A stretch of DNA of 12,710 nt from an uncultured Rhodoplanes sp. (GTDB lineage: Bacteria > Pseudomonadota > Alphaproteobacteria > Rhizobiales > Xanthobacteraceae): contig CAKZHN010000365.1 in the NCBI GenBank assembly GCA_936924235.1, positions 1 to 12,710 on the forward strand. Reading direction: 5' to 3'. Position 1 is the first letter of the stretch, and each line of letters begins with the position of its first letter. The notes beneath the pieces were generated by a model, which was given only the letters and a program-made list of their open reading frames with translations, was not told the origin of the DNA and did not search any database. Of this stretch, positions 5,210 through 12,710 are shown piece by piece. The translations under genes were made by a program, and so were the position numbers.

Positions 5210-7951
5210 ATGAAAGTTGTTGTTGTTGAATCGCCTGCCAAGGCCAAGACGATCAACAAGTACCTGGGCCCTGGCTACGAGGTCCTGGCCTCGTTCGGCC
5301 ATGTCCGGGACCTGCCGGCCAAGGACGGATCGGTCGACCCTGAGCAGGATTTCCGCATGCTCTGGGAGGTCGACGACAAGTCGAACAAGCGCCTCAACGA
5401 CATCGCCAAGGCGGTGAAGGGCGCCGAGAAGCTCATTCTCGCCACCGACCCGGATCGCGAGGGCGAAGCGATCTCCTGGCACGTCCTCGAGGTCCTGAAA
5501 GAGAAGAAGGCGCTGAAGTCGCAGCCGGTCGAGCGCGTGGTGTTCAACGCCATCACCAAGCAGGCCGTCGCCGACGCGATGAAGAACCCGCGCCAGATCG
5601 ATGCGGCGCTGGTCGACGCTTATCTCGCGCGCCGCGCCCTCGACTACCTCGTGGGCTTCACCCTCTCCCCGGTGCTGTGGCGCAAGCTGCCCGGCGCCCG
5701 CTCCGCCGGCCGCGTGCAGTCGGTGGCGCTCCGCCTCGTCTCCGACCGCGAGCTCGAGATCGAGCGCTTCGTCGCCCGCGAATACTGGTCGCTGGTGGCG
5801 ATGCTCGCGACGCCGCGCAACGAGAACTTCGAAGCGCGCCTCGTCGGCGCCGACGGCAAGAAGATCCAGCGGCTCGACATCGGCTCCGGCCAGGAGGCAG
5901 AGGACTTCAAGAAGGCGCTGGAGACCGCGGCCTTCACGGTGCAGTCGGTCGAGGCCAAGCCCGCCCGGCGCAACCCCTACCCGCCGTTCATGACCTCGAC
6001 GCTGCAGCAGGAGGCGAGCCGCAAGTTCGGCTTCGCGCCGGCGCACACCATGCGGCTCGCGCAGCGGCTCTACGAGGGCATCGACATCGGCGGCGAGACC
6101 ACGGGTCTGATCACCTATATGCGTACCGACGGCGTCGACATCGCGCCGGAGGCGATTACGTCGGCACGCAGCGTGATCGGGCAAGACTACGGCCCGAAAT
6201 ACGTGCCCTCCTCGCCGCGCCAATACGTCTCGAAGTCGAAGAACGCCCAGGAGGCCCACGAGGCCATCCGCCCGACCGACCTCGCCCGCCGTCCCGCCGA
6301 CGTGAAGAAGCTCCTGGAGCCCGACCAGGCCAAGCTCTACGAACTGATCTGGCAGCGCACGATCGGCAGCCAGATGGAATCCGCCGAGCTCGAGCGCACC
6401 ACGGTCGACATCGTCGCCAAGGTCGCGTCGCGGCTCCTGGAGCTGCGCGCCACCGGCACCGTGATCAAGTTCGACGGCTTCCTCGCGCTCTACAACGAGG
6501 ACCAGGACGACAAGGCCGACGACGAGGACGCCAACCGCCTGCCCGCGATGAGCGCCGGCGAGTCTCTGCAGAAGCGCGAGATCTCCGCGACCCAGCACTT
6601 CACCGAGCCGCCGCCGCGCTATTCGGAGGCCTCGCTGGTCAAGCGCATGGAAGAGCTCGGCATCGGCCGGCCTTCGACCTACGCCTCGATCCTGCAGGTG
6701 CTGAAGGACCGCGGCTATGTCCGGCTCGACAAGAAGCGGCTCATTCCGGAAGACAAGGGCCGGGTGCTGACCGCGTTCCTGGAGAACTTCTTCCAGAAGT
6801 ACGTGGAATACGACTTCACCGCGGGCCTCGAAGAGCAGCTCGACAAGATCTCCAACAACGAGCTGCCCTACAAGGACGTGCTGCGCGACTTCTGGCTCGA
6901 CTTCGCCGGCGCGATCGGCGGCATCAAGGACCTGCGCGTTGCGCAGGTGATCGACGCGCTCGACGAGGTGCTGGCGCCGCATCTGTTCCCGCCGAAGCCC
7001 GACGGCACCGATCCGCGCCAGTGCCCGAACTGCGGCACCGGCAAGATCGGGCTGAAGCTCGGCCGGTTCGGCGGCTTCATCGGCTGCTCGAACTATCCGG
7101 AGTGCAAGTTCACCCGGCAGCTCACGGCCGGTCCGGACGGCACCGGCGGCGGCATGCGCAAATTGGGCGAGGACCCGGAGACCAAGCTCGAGGTCACGGT
7201 GCGCTCCGGCCGCTTCGGCAGCTATCTGCAGCTCGGCGAAGCGACTAAGAATGAAGACGGCGAAGCCGTGAAGCCCAAGCGGGCGAGCCTGCCCAAGGGC
7301 GTGTCGCCGGACGAGATCGATCTCGACCGCGCGCTCCGGCTGCTCGCGCTGCCGCGCGTGGTCGGCAAGCACCCGGACGACGGCGAGGACATCATCGCCG
7401 GCGTGGGGCGTTTTGGTCCGTATGTGAAACACGGCAAGACCTACGCCAACATCGGCGCCGACGAAGACATCCTCAGCATCGGCCTCAACCGCGCGGTGAC
7501 GCTGATCGAGGAGAAGAAGGCCAATCCGGGCAAGGGCCGGCGCGGCGCCGACCCGGGCAAGGAGCTCGGCGAGCATCCGCAGAAGGGCGGCAAGATCGTC
7601 GCCAAGAACGGCCGCTACGGGCCTTACGTCAGCCATGACGGCGTCAACGCCAACCTGCCGAACGACAAGACGCCGGACACCATCACGCTCGACGAGGCGG
7701 CGGCGCTGATCGACGCCCGCGCCGAGAAGACCGGCGGATCGTCGGCGCGGCGCAAGCGTCCGGCCCGCGGCGCAGCAACTGCCACCAAGGCCGCGGCGCC
7801 GAAGGAGCCGAAAGCCAAGGCTCCGAAGGCCAAAGCCGCGCCCAAGGCGGCGGCCAAGACTGAGGCAAAGCCGAAAAAGGCCGTTGCCGCCAGCGCCGCC
7901 AAGGCGCCGAAGAAATCGAAGAAGGCGCCCAAGGCCGAGGCCGCCGAATAA
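5210..7951 (+). CDS. topA: DNA topoisomerase I (type IA)
   Basis: Encodes 913 residues. The enzyme relaxes negative supercoils by cutting one strand through a 5'-phosphotyrosine link. The start is fixed by homology of the first residues (MKVVVVESPAKAKTINKYLG) even though no good Shine-Dalgarno precedes ATG 5210. The TOPRIM domain shows E7 and the D80-P-D82-R-E84 metal motif. The catalytic tyrosine is Y303 in GLITYMRTDGVD, with R305 two residues on. One C4 zinc finger is visible (C605, C608, C626, C632), followed by three topoisomerase C-terminal repeats beginning GRFGSY, GRFGPYV and GRYGPYV. From about residue 845 there is a Lys/Ala/Pro-rich, histone-H1-like tail of nearly 70 residues, probably unstructured and DNA binding. 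rnr follows after 101 bases, an order common in Rhizobiales, where dprA usually precedes topA; here a divergent chemoreceptor gene takes that place. Confidence 0.98.
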   Translation: MKVVVVESPAKAKTINKYLGPGYEVLASFGHVRDLPAKDGSVDPEQDFRMLWEVDDKSNKRLNDIAKAVKGAEKLILATDPDREGEAISWHVLEVLKEKKALKSQPVERVVFNAITKQAVADAMKNPRQIDAALVDAYLARRALDYLVGFTLSPVLWRKLPGARSAGRVQSVALRLVSDRELEIERFVAREYWSLVAMLATPRNENFEARLVGADGKKIQRLDIGSGQEAEDFKKALETAAFTVQSVEAKPARRNPYPPFMTSTLQQEASRKFGFAPAHTMRLAQRLYEGIDIGGETTGLITYMRTDGVDIAPEAITSARSVIGQDYGPKYVPSSPRQYVSKSKNAQEAHEAIRPTDLARRPADVKKLLEPDQAKLYELIWQRTIGSQMESAELERTTVDIVAKVASRLLELRATGTVIKFDGFLALYNEDQDDKADDEDANRLPAMSAGESLQKREISATQHFTEPPPRYSEASLVKRMEELGIGRPSTYASILQVLKDRGYVRLDKKRLIPEDKGRVLTAFLENFFQKYVEYDFTAGLEEQLDKISNNELPYKDVLRDFWLDFAGAIGGIKDLRVAQVIDALDEVLAPHLFPPKPDGTDPRQCPNCGTGKIGLKLGRFGGFIGCSNYPECKFTRQLTAGPDGTGGGMRKLGEDPETKLEVTVRSGRFGSYLQLGEATKNEDGEAVKPKRASLPKGVSPDEIDLDRALRLLALPRVVGKHPDDGEDIIAGVGRFGPYVKHGKTYANIGADEDILSIGLNRAVTLIEEKKANPGKGRRGADPGKELGEHPQKGGKIVAKNGRYGPYVSHDGVNANLPNDKTPDTITLDEAAALIDARAEKTGGSSARRKRPARGAATATKAAAPKEPKAKAPKAKAAPKAAAKTEAKPKKAVAASAAKAPKKSKKAPKAEAAE

Positions 7952-8005
7952 GGCTGCGAACCGGGCGTGCTGGAAAACCGGCCGCCGGGTTCCTACATTA
8001 AAGAC

Positions 8006-8034
8006 GCCGGAGCGCGGATGCCGCGCCCGGCTTT
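8006..8034 (+). terminator. Hairpin between topA and rnr, weak intrinsic terminator or attenuator
   Basis: GCCGG-A-GCGCGG, loop ATG, CCGCGC-CCGGC form an 11-bp stem with one bulged A (8006-8031), followed by only TTT. The short U run makes it a weak terminator; it may instead attenuate read-through from topA into rnr or stabilise an mRNA end. It lies 22 bases before the rnr start. Confidence 0.4.
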
Positions 8035-8052
8035 ACACATTCAGGCTATTCA

Positions 8053-10341
8053 TTGGTACGAAATCCACCCAAACACATCCCCTTCCCCAGCAAGGACCAA
8101 GTCCTTGCCTTCATCAACGAACATCACGGCAAGGTCGGCACCCGCGAAATCGCGCGAGCCTTCAATCTCAAGAACGACCGCCGCGCCGAGCTGAAGCGGC
8201 TCCTGCGCGAGCTCGAAGACGGAGGCCAGGTCGAAGCCCGGCGCAAGAAGCTGCACAAGGCCGGCACGCTGCCCGACGTGACGCTCGCCGACATCACCGG
8301 CCGTGACTCCGACGGCGAGCTGATCGCCACGCCCACCGAATGGGACGTCGACGAGCACGGCCCGGTCCCGAAGATCCGCATCGTCACGCCCCGCAAGGCC
8401 CGGCCCCACGAGGTGGCCGGCGTCGGCGACCGCGCGCTCCTCCGCGTCCACGAGGCCCGCCGAGAAGACCGCAGTGACGACGTCGCCTACAACGGCCGCG
8501 TCATCAAGATCCTCGACAAGGCCAAGACCCGCGCCCTCGGCATCTTCCGCGCGCTGCCGGGCGGCGGCGGCCGCCTCGTGCCGGTCGACAAGAAGCAGCT
8601 CGGCAAGGAGCTGTCGATCCCGAAGGACGCGACGAAAGACGCGCAAGACGGCGACCTGATCGCCGTTCAAGTCCAGGCGCAGCGCTTCGGGCTTCCCGTG
8701 GCGCGCGTGGAAGAACGGCTCGGCTCGCTCAAGACCGAGCGCGCGGTGAGCATCATTGCGATCCACGCCCACGAGATCCCGCACGTGTTTCCGGTCGCGA
8801 CCGAAGCCGAGGCGCACGCGGCAAAGCCTGCAACGCTCGAAGGCCGCGAGGACTGGCGCAAGTTTGCGCTCGTCACCATCGACCCGGTCGACGCGAAGGA
8901 TCACGACGACGCGGTCCATGCCGGGCCGGATCCGGACCCGGACAATCCCGGCGGCCACATCCTCACCGTCGCGATCGCCGACGTTGCGCACTACGTGCGG
9001 CCCGGCTCGGCGCTCGACCGAGAGGCTTTGAAGCGCGGCAACTCGGTCTATTTCCCGGACCGCGTGGTGCCGATGCTGCCGGAGCGCATCTCCAACGATC
9101 TCTGCTCGCTGCGGCCGCGCGAGGACCGCGCCGCGCTCGCGGTGCGGATGATCATCGGTCCGGACGGCCGCAAGCGCTCGCACACCTTCCACCGCGTGCT
9201 GATGCGCTCGGCCGCCAAGCTCAACTACGAGCAGGCCCAGATGGCGATCGGCGGCCGCACCGACGACGACACCGGGCCGCTGCTCGACAACGTGCTGAAG
9301 CCGCTCTACCGGGCCTACGAGGCGCTCAAGCGCGCGCGGGAGGCCCGCGGGCCGCTCGATCTCGACCTGCCCGAGCGCAAGATCCTGCTCAAGGCCGACG
9401 GCACCGTCGACCGTGTCGTTACGCCGGAGCGGCTGGAGTCGCACCGGCTGATCGAGGAGTTCATGATCCTCGCCAACGTCGCGGCCGCCGAGACGCTGGA
9501 AAAGGCGCGCGTGCCGCTGATCTACCGGGCGCACGACGAGCCCTCGATCGAGAAGGTCGAGGCGCTGCGCAAATTCCTCGAGACGCTGCACATCTCGCTG
9601 CCCAAGGGCGGCACGCTCCGCGCCGACCAGTTCAATCACATCCTCGATCGCACCAAGGGCCAGGACGTCGATGCGCTGGTCAACGAGGTGGTGCTGCGCT
9701 CCCAGGCGCAGGCCGAATATTCGGCCGACAACATCGGCCATTTCGGGTTGAACCTGCGCCGCTACGCGCACTTCACATCGCCGATCCGCCGCTACGCCGA
9801 CCTGGTCGTGCATCGCGGCCTGATCCGGGCGGGGCGCTTCGGCTCCGACGGCCTCCCCGAGAGCCAGGACCACGCGGCGCTCGCCGAGGTGTCGGCAAAC
9901 ATTTCGGCCTGCGAACGGCGCGCCATGAAGGCCGAGCGCGAGACCAAAGACCGCCTGATCGCGCACTTTCTCTCCGACAAGATCGGCGCCACGTTCGAAG
10001 GCCGCATCTCCGGCGTCACCCGCGCCGGCATCTTCATCAAGCTCGACCACACCGGCGCCGACGGCTTCGTGCCGGCCCGCACCATCGGCAACGAGTATTT
10101 CCGCTACGAGGAGGACATGCACGCGATGGTCGGCAATTCGAGCGGAGAGACGTATCGGCTTGGCGACCGCGTCACCGTGAAGCTGGTCGAGGCCGCGCCG
10201 GTTGCGGGCGCGCTCCGCTTCGAGCTGCTCTCCGAGGGCAAGATCGTCGGGCGGGCGCAACAGCGCCCATCGCAGCGCCGCCCTGCCAAATCGCGGCCTG
10301 AACGCGGCCCCAAAAAGCGCTATGGTCCGCGTCGCAAATGA
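8053..10341 (+). CDS. rnr: Ribonuclease R (3'-5' exoribonuclease, RNB family)
   Basis: Encodes 762 residues, slightly shorter than the E. coli enzyme as I recall it. RNase R degrades structured RNA, including rRNA and mRNA fragments, processively from the 3' end. In order: an N-terminal winged-helix-like segment (about 1-70, KVGTREIARAFNLKNDRRAE), cold-shock/OB domains, and the RNB catalytic domain with IDPVDAKDHDDAV, giving metal-binding D277, D283, D285 and D286. The RNB signature HFTSPIRRYADLVVHR starts at H573. An S1 domain runs from G645 to about 729 and a basic tail (730-762, ending GPKKRYGPRRK) is typical of RNase R rather than RNase II. The start is an unusual TTG at 8053: the frame is open only from 8002 and holds no ATG or GTG before the conserved N-terminus. 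A weak CAGG at 8042-8045 may serve as ribosome site. The stop overlaps the next start as ATGA. Confidence 0.96.
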   Translation: MVRNPPKHIPFPSKDQVLAFINEHHGKVGTREIARAFNLKNDRRAELKRLLRELEDGGQVEARRKKLHKAGTLPDVTLADITGRDSDGELIATPTEWDVDEHGPVPKIRIVTPRKARPHEVAGVGDRALLRVHEARREDRSDDVAYNGRVIKILDKAKTRALGIFRALPGGGGRLVPVDKKQLGKELSIPKDATKDAQDGDLIAVQVQAQRFGLPVARVEERLGSLKTERAVSIIAIHAHEIPHVFPVATEAEAHAAKPATLEGREDWRKFALVTIDPVDAKDHDDAVHAGPDPDPDNPGGHILTVAIADVAHYVRPGSALDREALKRGNSVYFPDRVVPMLPERISNDLCSLRPREDRAALAVRMIIGPDGRKRSHTFHRVLMRSAAKLNYEQAQMAIGGRTDDDTGPLLDNVLKPLYRAYEALKRAREARGPLDLDLPERKILLKADGTVDRVVTPERLESHRLIEEFMILANVAAAETLEKARVPLIYRAHDEPSIEKVEALRKFLETLHISLPKGGTLRADQFNHILDRTKGQDVDALVNEVVLRSQAQAEYSADNIGHFGLNLRRYAHFTSPIRRYADLVVHRGLIRAGRFGSDGLPESQDHAALAEVSANISACERRAMKAERETKDRLIAHFLSDKIGATFEGRISGVTRAGIFIKLDHTGADGFVPARTIGNEYFRYEEDMHAMVGNSSGETYRLGDRVTVKLVEAAPVAGALRFELLSEGKIVGRAQQRPSQRRPAKSRPERGPKKRYGPRRK

Positions 10342-11069
10342 CCGATTTGATGCAACGCTTCACCACCGACGCGCAGCCGGGCCATCCGAACCTGGCGCCG
10401 AAGGACGCTGCGACGCTCATTCTGCTCGACCGCAGCGGGCCGCAGCCGAAGGTGCTGATGGGCAAGCGGCGCGACGACCTCGTGTTCATGCCCGGCAAGT
10501 TCGTGTTCCCGGGCGGCCGCGTCGACCCGGCCGACCGCAAGATGACCGCGGGCGCCAAGCTCGATCCGCGCACCGAGCAGAAGCTGATGCAGCACGTGAA
10601 GCGTCCGAGCGCCGGCAAGGCCCAGGCGCTGGCGCTGGCCGCTATCCGCGAGACCTTCGAGGAGACCGGGCTGTTCCTCGGCCAGAAGCGCGACAGCGCG
10701 CCCAAGGCCCCGGCCGGGCCGTGGCAGGCCTTCGCCGAGGCCAACATTCATCCGGACCTCTCGAGCGTGCATTTCATCGCGCGGGCGATCACGCCCCCTC
10801 GCCGGTCGCGGCGCTACGACACCCGCTTCTTCACCGCGGACGTCTCCGCCATCGCCCACAGGATCGAGGGCAAGGTCGGGCCGGATTCGGAGCTGGTGGA
10901 GCTGGTCTGGCTGCCGCTCGACGGCATCAAGGAGCGGATCGAGCTCCTGGCGATCAGCGAGATCGTGCTGCTCGACCTCGACAAGCAGCTCAAGGAAGGC
11001 TTCAGCCACGACCTGCCGGTGCCGTTCTACCGGGTCAAGAACGGCAAGCGGGTGCGGGAATTCCTTTAG
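10338..11069 (+). CDS. NUDIX hydrolase
   Basis: Encodes 243 residues. NUDIX enzymes hydrolyse nucleoside diphosphates linked to another moiety; the substrate here is unknown. The catalytic half of the Nudix box, R104-E-T-F-E-E-T-G-L112, is intact and preceded by the usual FPGG (57-60). The first half is altered: a glutamine sits where the G-x5-E signature expects glutamate, and about 40 residues separate FPGG from the helix instead of the usual close spacing. An insertion between FPGG and the catalytic helix recalls NUDT19-like enzymes, some of which act on acyl-CoA; that comparison is tentative. The ATG overlaps the rnr stop (ATGA at 10338-10341), so translation is probably coupled and the two genes share a transcript. 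The same gene order rnr - NUDIX - rpmG is familiar from related genomes. Confidence 0.92.
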   Translation: MTDLMQRFTTDAQPGHPNLAPKDAATLILLDRSGPQPKVLMGKRRDDLVFMPGKFVFPGGRVDPADRKMTAGAKLDPRTEQKLMQHVKRPSAGKAQALALAAIRETFEETGLFLGQKRDSAPKAPAGPWQAFAEANIHPDLSSVHFIARAITPPRRSRRYDTRFFTADVSAIAHRIEGKVGPDSELVELVWLPLDGIKERIELLAISEIVLLDLDKQLKEGFSHDLPVPFYRVKNGKRVREFL

Positions 11070-11102
11070 ATTCCACAGGGTTCCGGGCTTCCCCGGGATT
11101 CC

Positions 11103-11130
11103 TTGACTTTCGCCGTCCGGTGGCTAGTTT
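11103..11130 (+). promoter_or_regulatory. Candidate housekeeping promoter for rpmG
   Basis: TTGACT (11103-11108) is followed after 16 bases by TAGTTT (11125-11130), giving 5/6 and 3/6 matches. The start would fall near 11137, about 27 bases before the gene, which agrees with a separately transcribed short ribosomal-protein gene bounded by its own terminator. Confidence 0.45.
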
Positions 11131-11163
11131 CCGGGCCAAATCCATTCGATTTCGAGGACCGTC

Positions 11164-11331
11164 ATGGCCAAGGCCGTCAGCACCAAGATCAAGCTCGTCT
11201 CCAGCGCGGACACCGGCTTCTACTACGTCACCAAGAAGAACTCGCGCACGATGACCGAGAAGCTCAAGATGAAGAAGTACGACCCGATTGCGAAGAAGCA
11301 CGTCGAGTTCGTCGAGGGCAAAATCAAGTAA
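11164..11331 (+). CDS. rpmG: 50S ribosomal protein L33
   Basis: Encodes 55 residues beginning MAKAVSTKIKLVSSADTGFY and ending HVEFVEGKIK. This is full length for L33, a small protein of the large ribosomal subunit near the E site. The core TGFYYVTKKNSR, followed by EKLKMKKYDP, is diagnostic. It contains no cysteine, so it is the zinc-independent form and would not respond to zinc limitation. ATG 11164 has GAGG at 11154-11157, 6 bases upstream. It lies 94 bases after the NUDIX gene and is followed by an intrinsic terminator 27 bases after the stop, with a promoter candidate in front, so it is probably a monocistronic unit, possibly also reached by read-through from rnr. Confidence 0.97.
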   Translation: MAKAVSTKIKLVSSADTGFYYVTKKNSRTMTEKLKMKKYDPIAKKHVEFVEGKIK

Positions 11332-11358
11332 CCGGCGCGATCCCTATCGCGACAAACG

Positions 11359-11383
11359 AAGGGCGCCTCATGGCGCCCTTTTT
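11359..11383 (+). terminator. Intrinsic terminator of rpmG
   Basis: AAGGGCGCC (11359-11367), loop TCAT and GGCGCCCTT (11372-11380) form a perfect 9-bp GC-rich stem followed directly by TTT, giving a run of five T (11379-11383). Position just after the L33 stop and the T run make this the clearest terminator in the window. Confidence 0.88.
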
Positions 11384-11462
11384 CATTTGGACAACGTCAA
11401 GGGAGGGTGTGAACCTCAAGAGGTAGCCAGCGGTCGCCTTCCGACGCGCCGCCGAAAGAAGT

Positions 11463-11487
11463 GGAACCTTCATAGGCTTGTCGCGTT
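11463..11487 (+). promoter_or_regulatory. Candidate sigma-EcfG (general stress response) promoter for the sensor kinase
   Basis: GGAAC (11463-11467), a 16-base spacer and CGTT (11484-11487), followed by TTT, match exactly the consensus GGAAC-N16/17-CGTT recognised by EcfG-type sigma factors of alphaproteobacteria. It is on the coding strand 110 bases upstream of the kinase start and downstream of the rpmG terminator, where a promoter for that gene is expected. A 7-bp inverted repeat TGGAACC/GGTTCCA (11462-11468, 11492-11498) overlaps it. Confidence 0.55.
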
Positions 11488-11597
11488 TTTGGGTTCCAGG
11501 CGGTTGCCAGTCCGGGCGGGCAGATGATGATTAAAAAGAGTCGTTCCGCGCGCTCCCGCGCCGCGTCCGGTATCCACTCCGTCTCTTCCGGGCTCCG

Positions 11598-12710
11598 ATG
11601 AGCTCCGCCGATAGCGAACGACCTGCACGGTCCGACCTCCCCGGTTCGCAGGCCGAGCCCTCCGAACTCAGCCGGCTGATCCAGGACAAGGATTGGTCGC
11701 AGACGCCCATCGGACCGATGTCCCGGTGGTCGCCGACGCTGAAGATGACCGTCAACTTCCTGGCGGCCAATCGCTTCCCGATCCTGTTGTGGTGGGGGCC
11801 GGACTACGTCTCCATCTACAACGACGCCTACCGCCCGGTTCTCGGCACCAAGCATCCGATGGCACTGGGAGAGCCGTTCCGGAACGTCTGGCCCGAGATC
11901 GCGCACGTCCTGTTGCCCCTGATCGATACGCCCTTCAATGGCGGACCCGCGACCTGGATGGACGACATCCTTCTCGAAGTGAACCGCTACGGCTTCACCG
12001 AGGAAACCCATTTCACCATCGCCTACAGCCCGGTGCCGGACGACACCGCGCCACGCGGCATCGGCGGTGTCATCGCCACGGTGGTGGAGATCAGCGAGAA
12101 GATCGTGGACGGACGCCGGATCGCCGCGCTGCGCGACCTGGGCGCCACCGCGGGCGAAGCCAGGACCGCGGAGGACGCCTGCGCGCAGGCGGCCCATGCC
12201 CTGCGACGCCACGACAAGGACGTCCCGTTCGCCTTGTTTTATCTGCTCGATGCGAACGGCGAGACCGCCAAGCTCGCGGCAACCGTCGGCGCCACCGCGG
12301 ACGAGCCCGCAAGCGTGCCCGTTATCACGCTGGCCGACATTGACAGCGTGTGGCCCTTGGCAGAAGCGCTCGCGACCAAGACACCCGTCACGGTCGAGAA
12401 GCTTGGCAAGCGGCTGCCGAAAGTCCCCTCCGGACCTTGGACCGATCCGCCCCACACGGCCGTCGTCGTGCCGATCCGGTCCAGCGTCCCCAATCAGCTT
12501 TCGGGGTTTCTGGTGGCGGGCGTGAGCCCGAGGCTGCGGCTCGACGAACACTATCAAAGCTTTCTTGAACTCGTGGCAGCCCAGATCGCCACGGCAGTCA
12601 ACAGCGCGCGGGCCTACGAGGAAGAACGCCAACGTGCCGAGGCGCTGGCGGCGCTCGATCGGGCCAAGACGATGTTTTTCTCCAACGTCAGCCACGAGTT
12701 TCGCACACCC
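11598..12710 (+). CDS. Sensor histidine kinase with N-terminal PAS-like and GAF domains (partial, 3' end outside window)
   Basis: The frame runs open from ATG 11598 to the right edge: 371 residues, C-terminus missing. Residues 1-170 form a PAS-like sensor starting near DWSQTPIGPMSRW and including PILLWWGPDYVSIYNDAYRP and ETHFTIAYSPVPDD. I recall this arrangement at the N-terminus of many soluble hybrid kinases. Residues about 180-340 are GAF-like (VPFALFYLLDANGETAKLAA, then VVVPIRSS and GFLVAGV). A short coiled coil leads to the HisKA H-box FFSNVSHEFRTP, with phospho-acceptor H366. The ATPase domain and any receiver domain lie beyond the window. No transmembrane segment or signal peptide is seen, so it should be cytoplasmic. 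A TAA at 11532-11534 closes the frame upstream and no other start codon intervenes, so 11598 is the only start, though its ribosome site is weak. The H-box is ordinary HisKA, not the HWE type usual in EcfG signalling. Confidence 0.9.
   Translation, partial: MSSADSERPARSDLPGSQAEPSELSRLIQDKDWSQTPIGPMSRWSPTLKMTVNFLAANRFPILLWWGPDYVSIYNDAYRPVLGTKHPMALGEPFRNVWPEIAHVLLPLIDTPFNGGPATWMDDILLEVNRYGFTEETHFTIAYSPVPDDTAPRGIGGVIATVVEISEKIVDGRRIAALRDLGATAGEARTAEDACAQAAHALRRHDKDVPFALFYLLDANGETAKLAATVGATADEPASVPVITLADIDSVWPLAEALATKTPVTVEKLGKRLPKVPSGPWTDPPHTAVVVPIRSSVPNQLSGFLVAGVSPRLRLDEHYQSFLELVAAQIATAVNSARAYEEERQRAEALAALDRAKTMFFSNVSHEFRTP

Noticed and set aside
5207..7636. 809-codon minus-strand open frame
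   Set aside because: It mirrors topA, with a low-complexity Val/Leu/Arg/His/Glu-rich product and no motif; topA on the other strand is certain.
8050..10260. 736-codon minus-strand open frame
   Set aside because: Shadow of rnr; composition typical of antisense reading in GC-rich DNA.
11081..11098. Short inverted repeat TTCCGGG/CCCGGGA after the NUDIX stop as a terminator
   Set aside because: The stem is short, includes a mismatch-like G-T pair, and no T run follows.
11397..12695. 432-codon minus-strand frame over the sensor kinase
   Set aside because: Antisense shadow; the plus-strand frame has a clear PAS/GAF/H-box order.

Overview
High-GC chromosomal DNA of an alphaproteobacterium, most likely order Hyphomicrobiales (Bradyrhizobium/Rhodopseudomonas/Pseudolabrys-like). 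The reasons are the gene order topA - rnr - NUDIX - rpmG, GGAG/GAGG-type ribosome sites, long antisense shadow ORFs typical of very GC-rich genomes, GC-rich intergenic palindromes of the kind common in this order, and a candidate promoter of the alphaproteobacterial sigma-EcfG type. The genus assignment is an inference from style and gene order, not from a search.

Layout. Bases 1-372 hold no convincing gene but carry a run of strong hairpins (151-333) directly upstream of a two-gene phage-derived operon: a 95-aa Cys/Arg-rich protein (373-660) in the position of a small terminase, and an intact terminase large subunit (673-2124). No portal, capsid or integrase gene follows, so this looks like a prophage remnant. 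Bases 2125-2591 contain two nested palindromic repeats. The first sits between two near-identical 28/29-bp direct repeats, one of which is the 3' end of the terminase gene. On the minus strand follows a 762-aa methyl-accepting chemotaxis protein (2592-4880) with a large helical periplasmic sensor and several HAMP units. A 329-bp divergent intergenic region separates it from the housekeeping block on the plus strand: topA (5210-7951), rnr (8053-10341), a NUDIX hydrolase overlapping rnr by ATGA (10338-11069), and rpmG for ribosomal protein L33 (11164-11331) with its own promoter candidate and a clear intrinsic terminator. The window ends inside a sensor histidine kinase (11598-12710, open at the right edge) with a GGAAC-N16-CGTT element upstream, suggesting general-stress control.

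How the genes relate. topA (relaxes negative supercoils), rnr (degrades structured RNA), the NUDIX enzyme and rpmG form a core growth-related neighbourhood. The chemoreceptor and the sensor kinase are signal-input proteins on either side of it. The phage genes and palindromes are the accessory part. I found no CRISPR array, tRNA, rRNA, transposase or obvious new defence system. The least explained items are the structured segment before the terminase operon, the direct-repeat-flanked palindrome at the terminase stop codon, and the stress-promoter-like element before the kinase.
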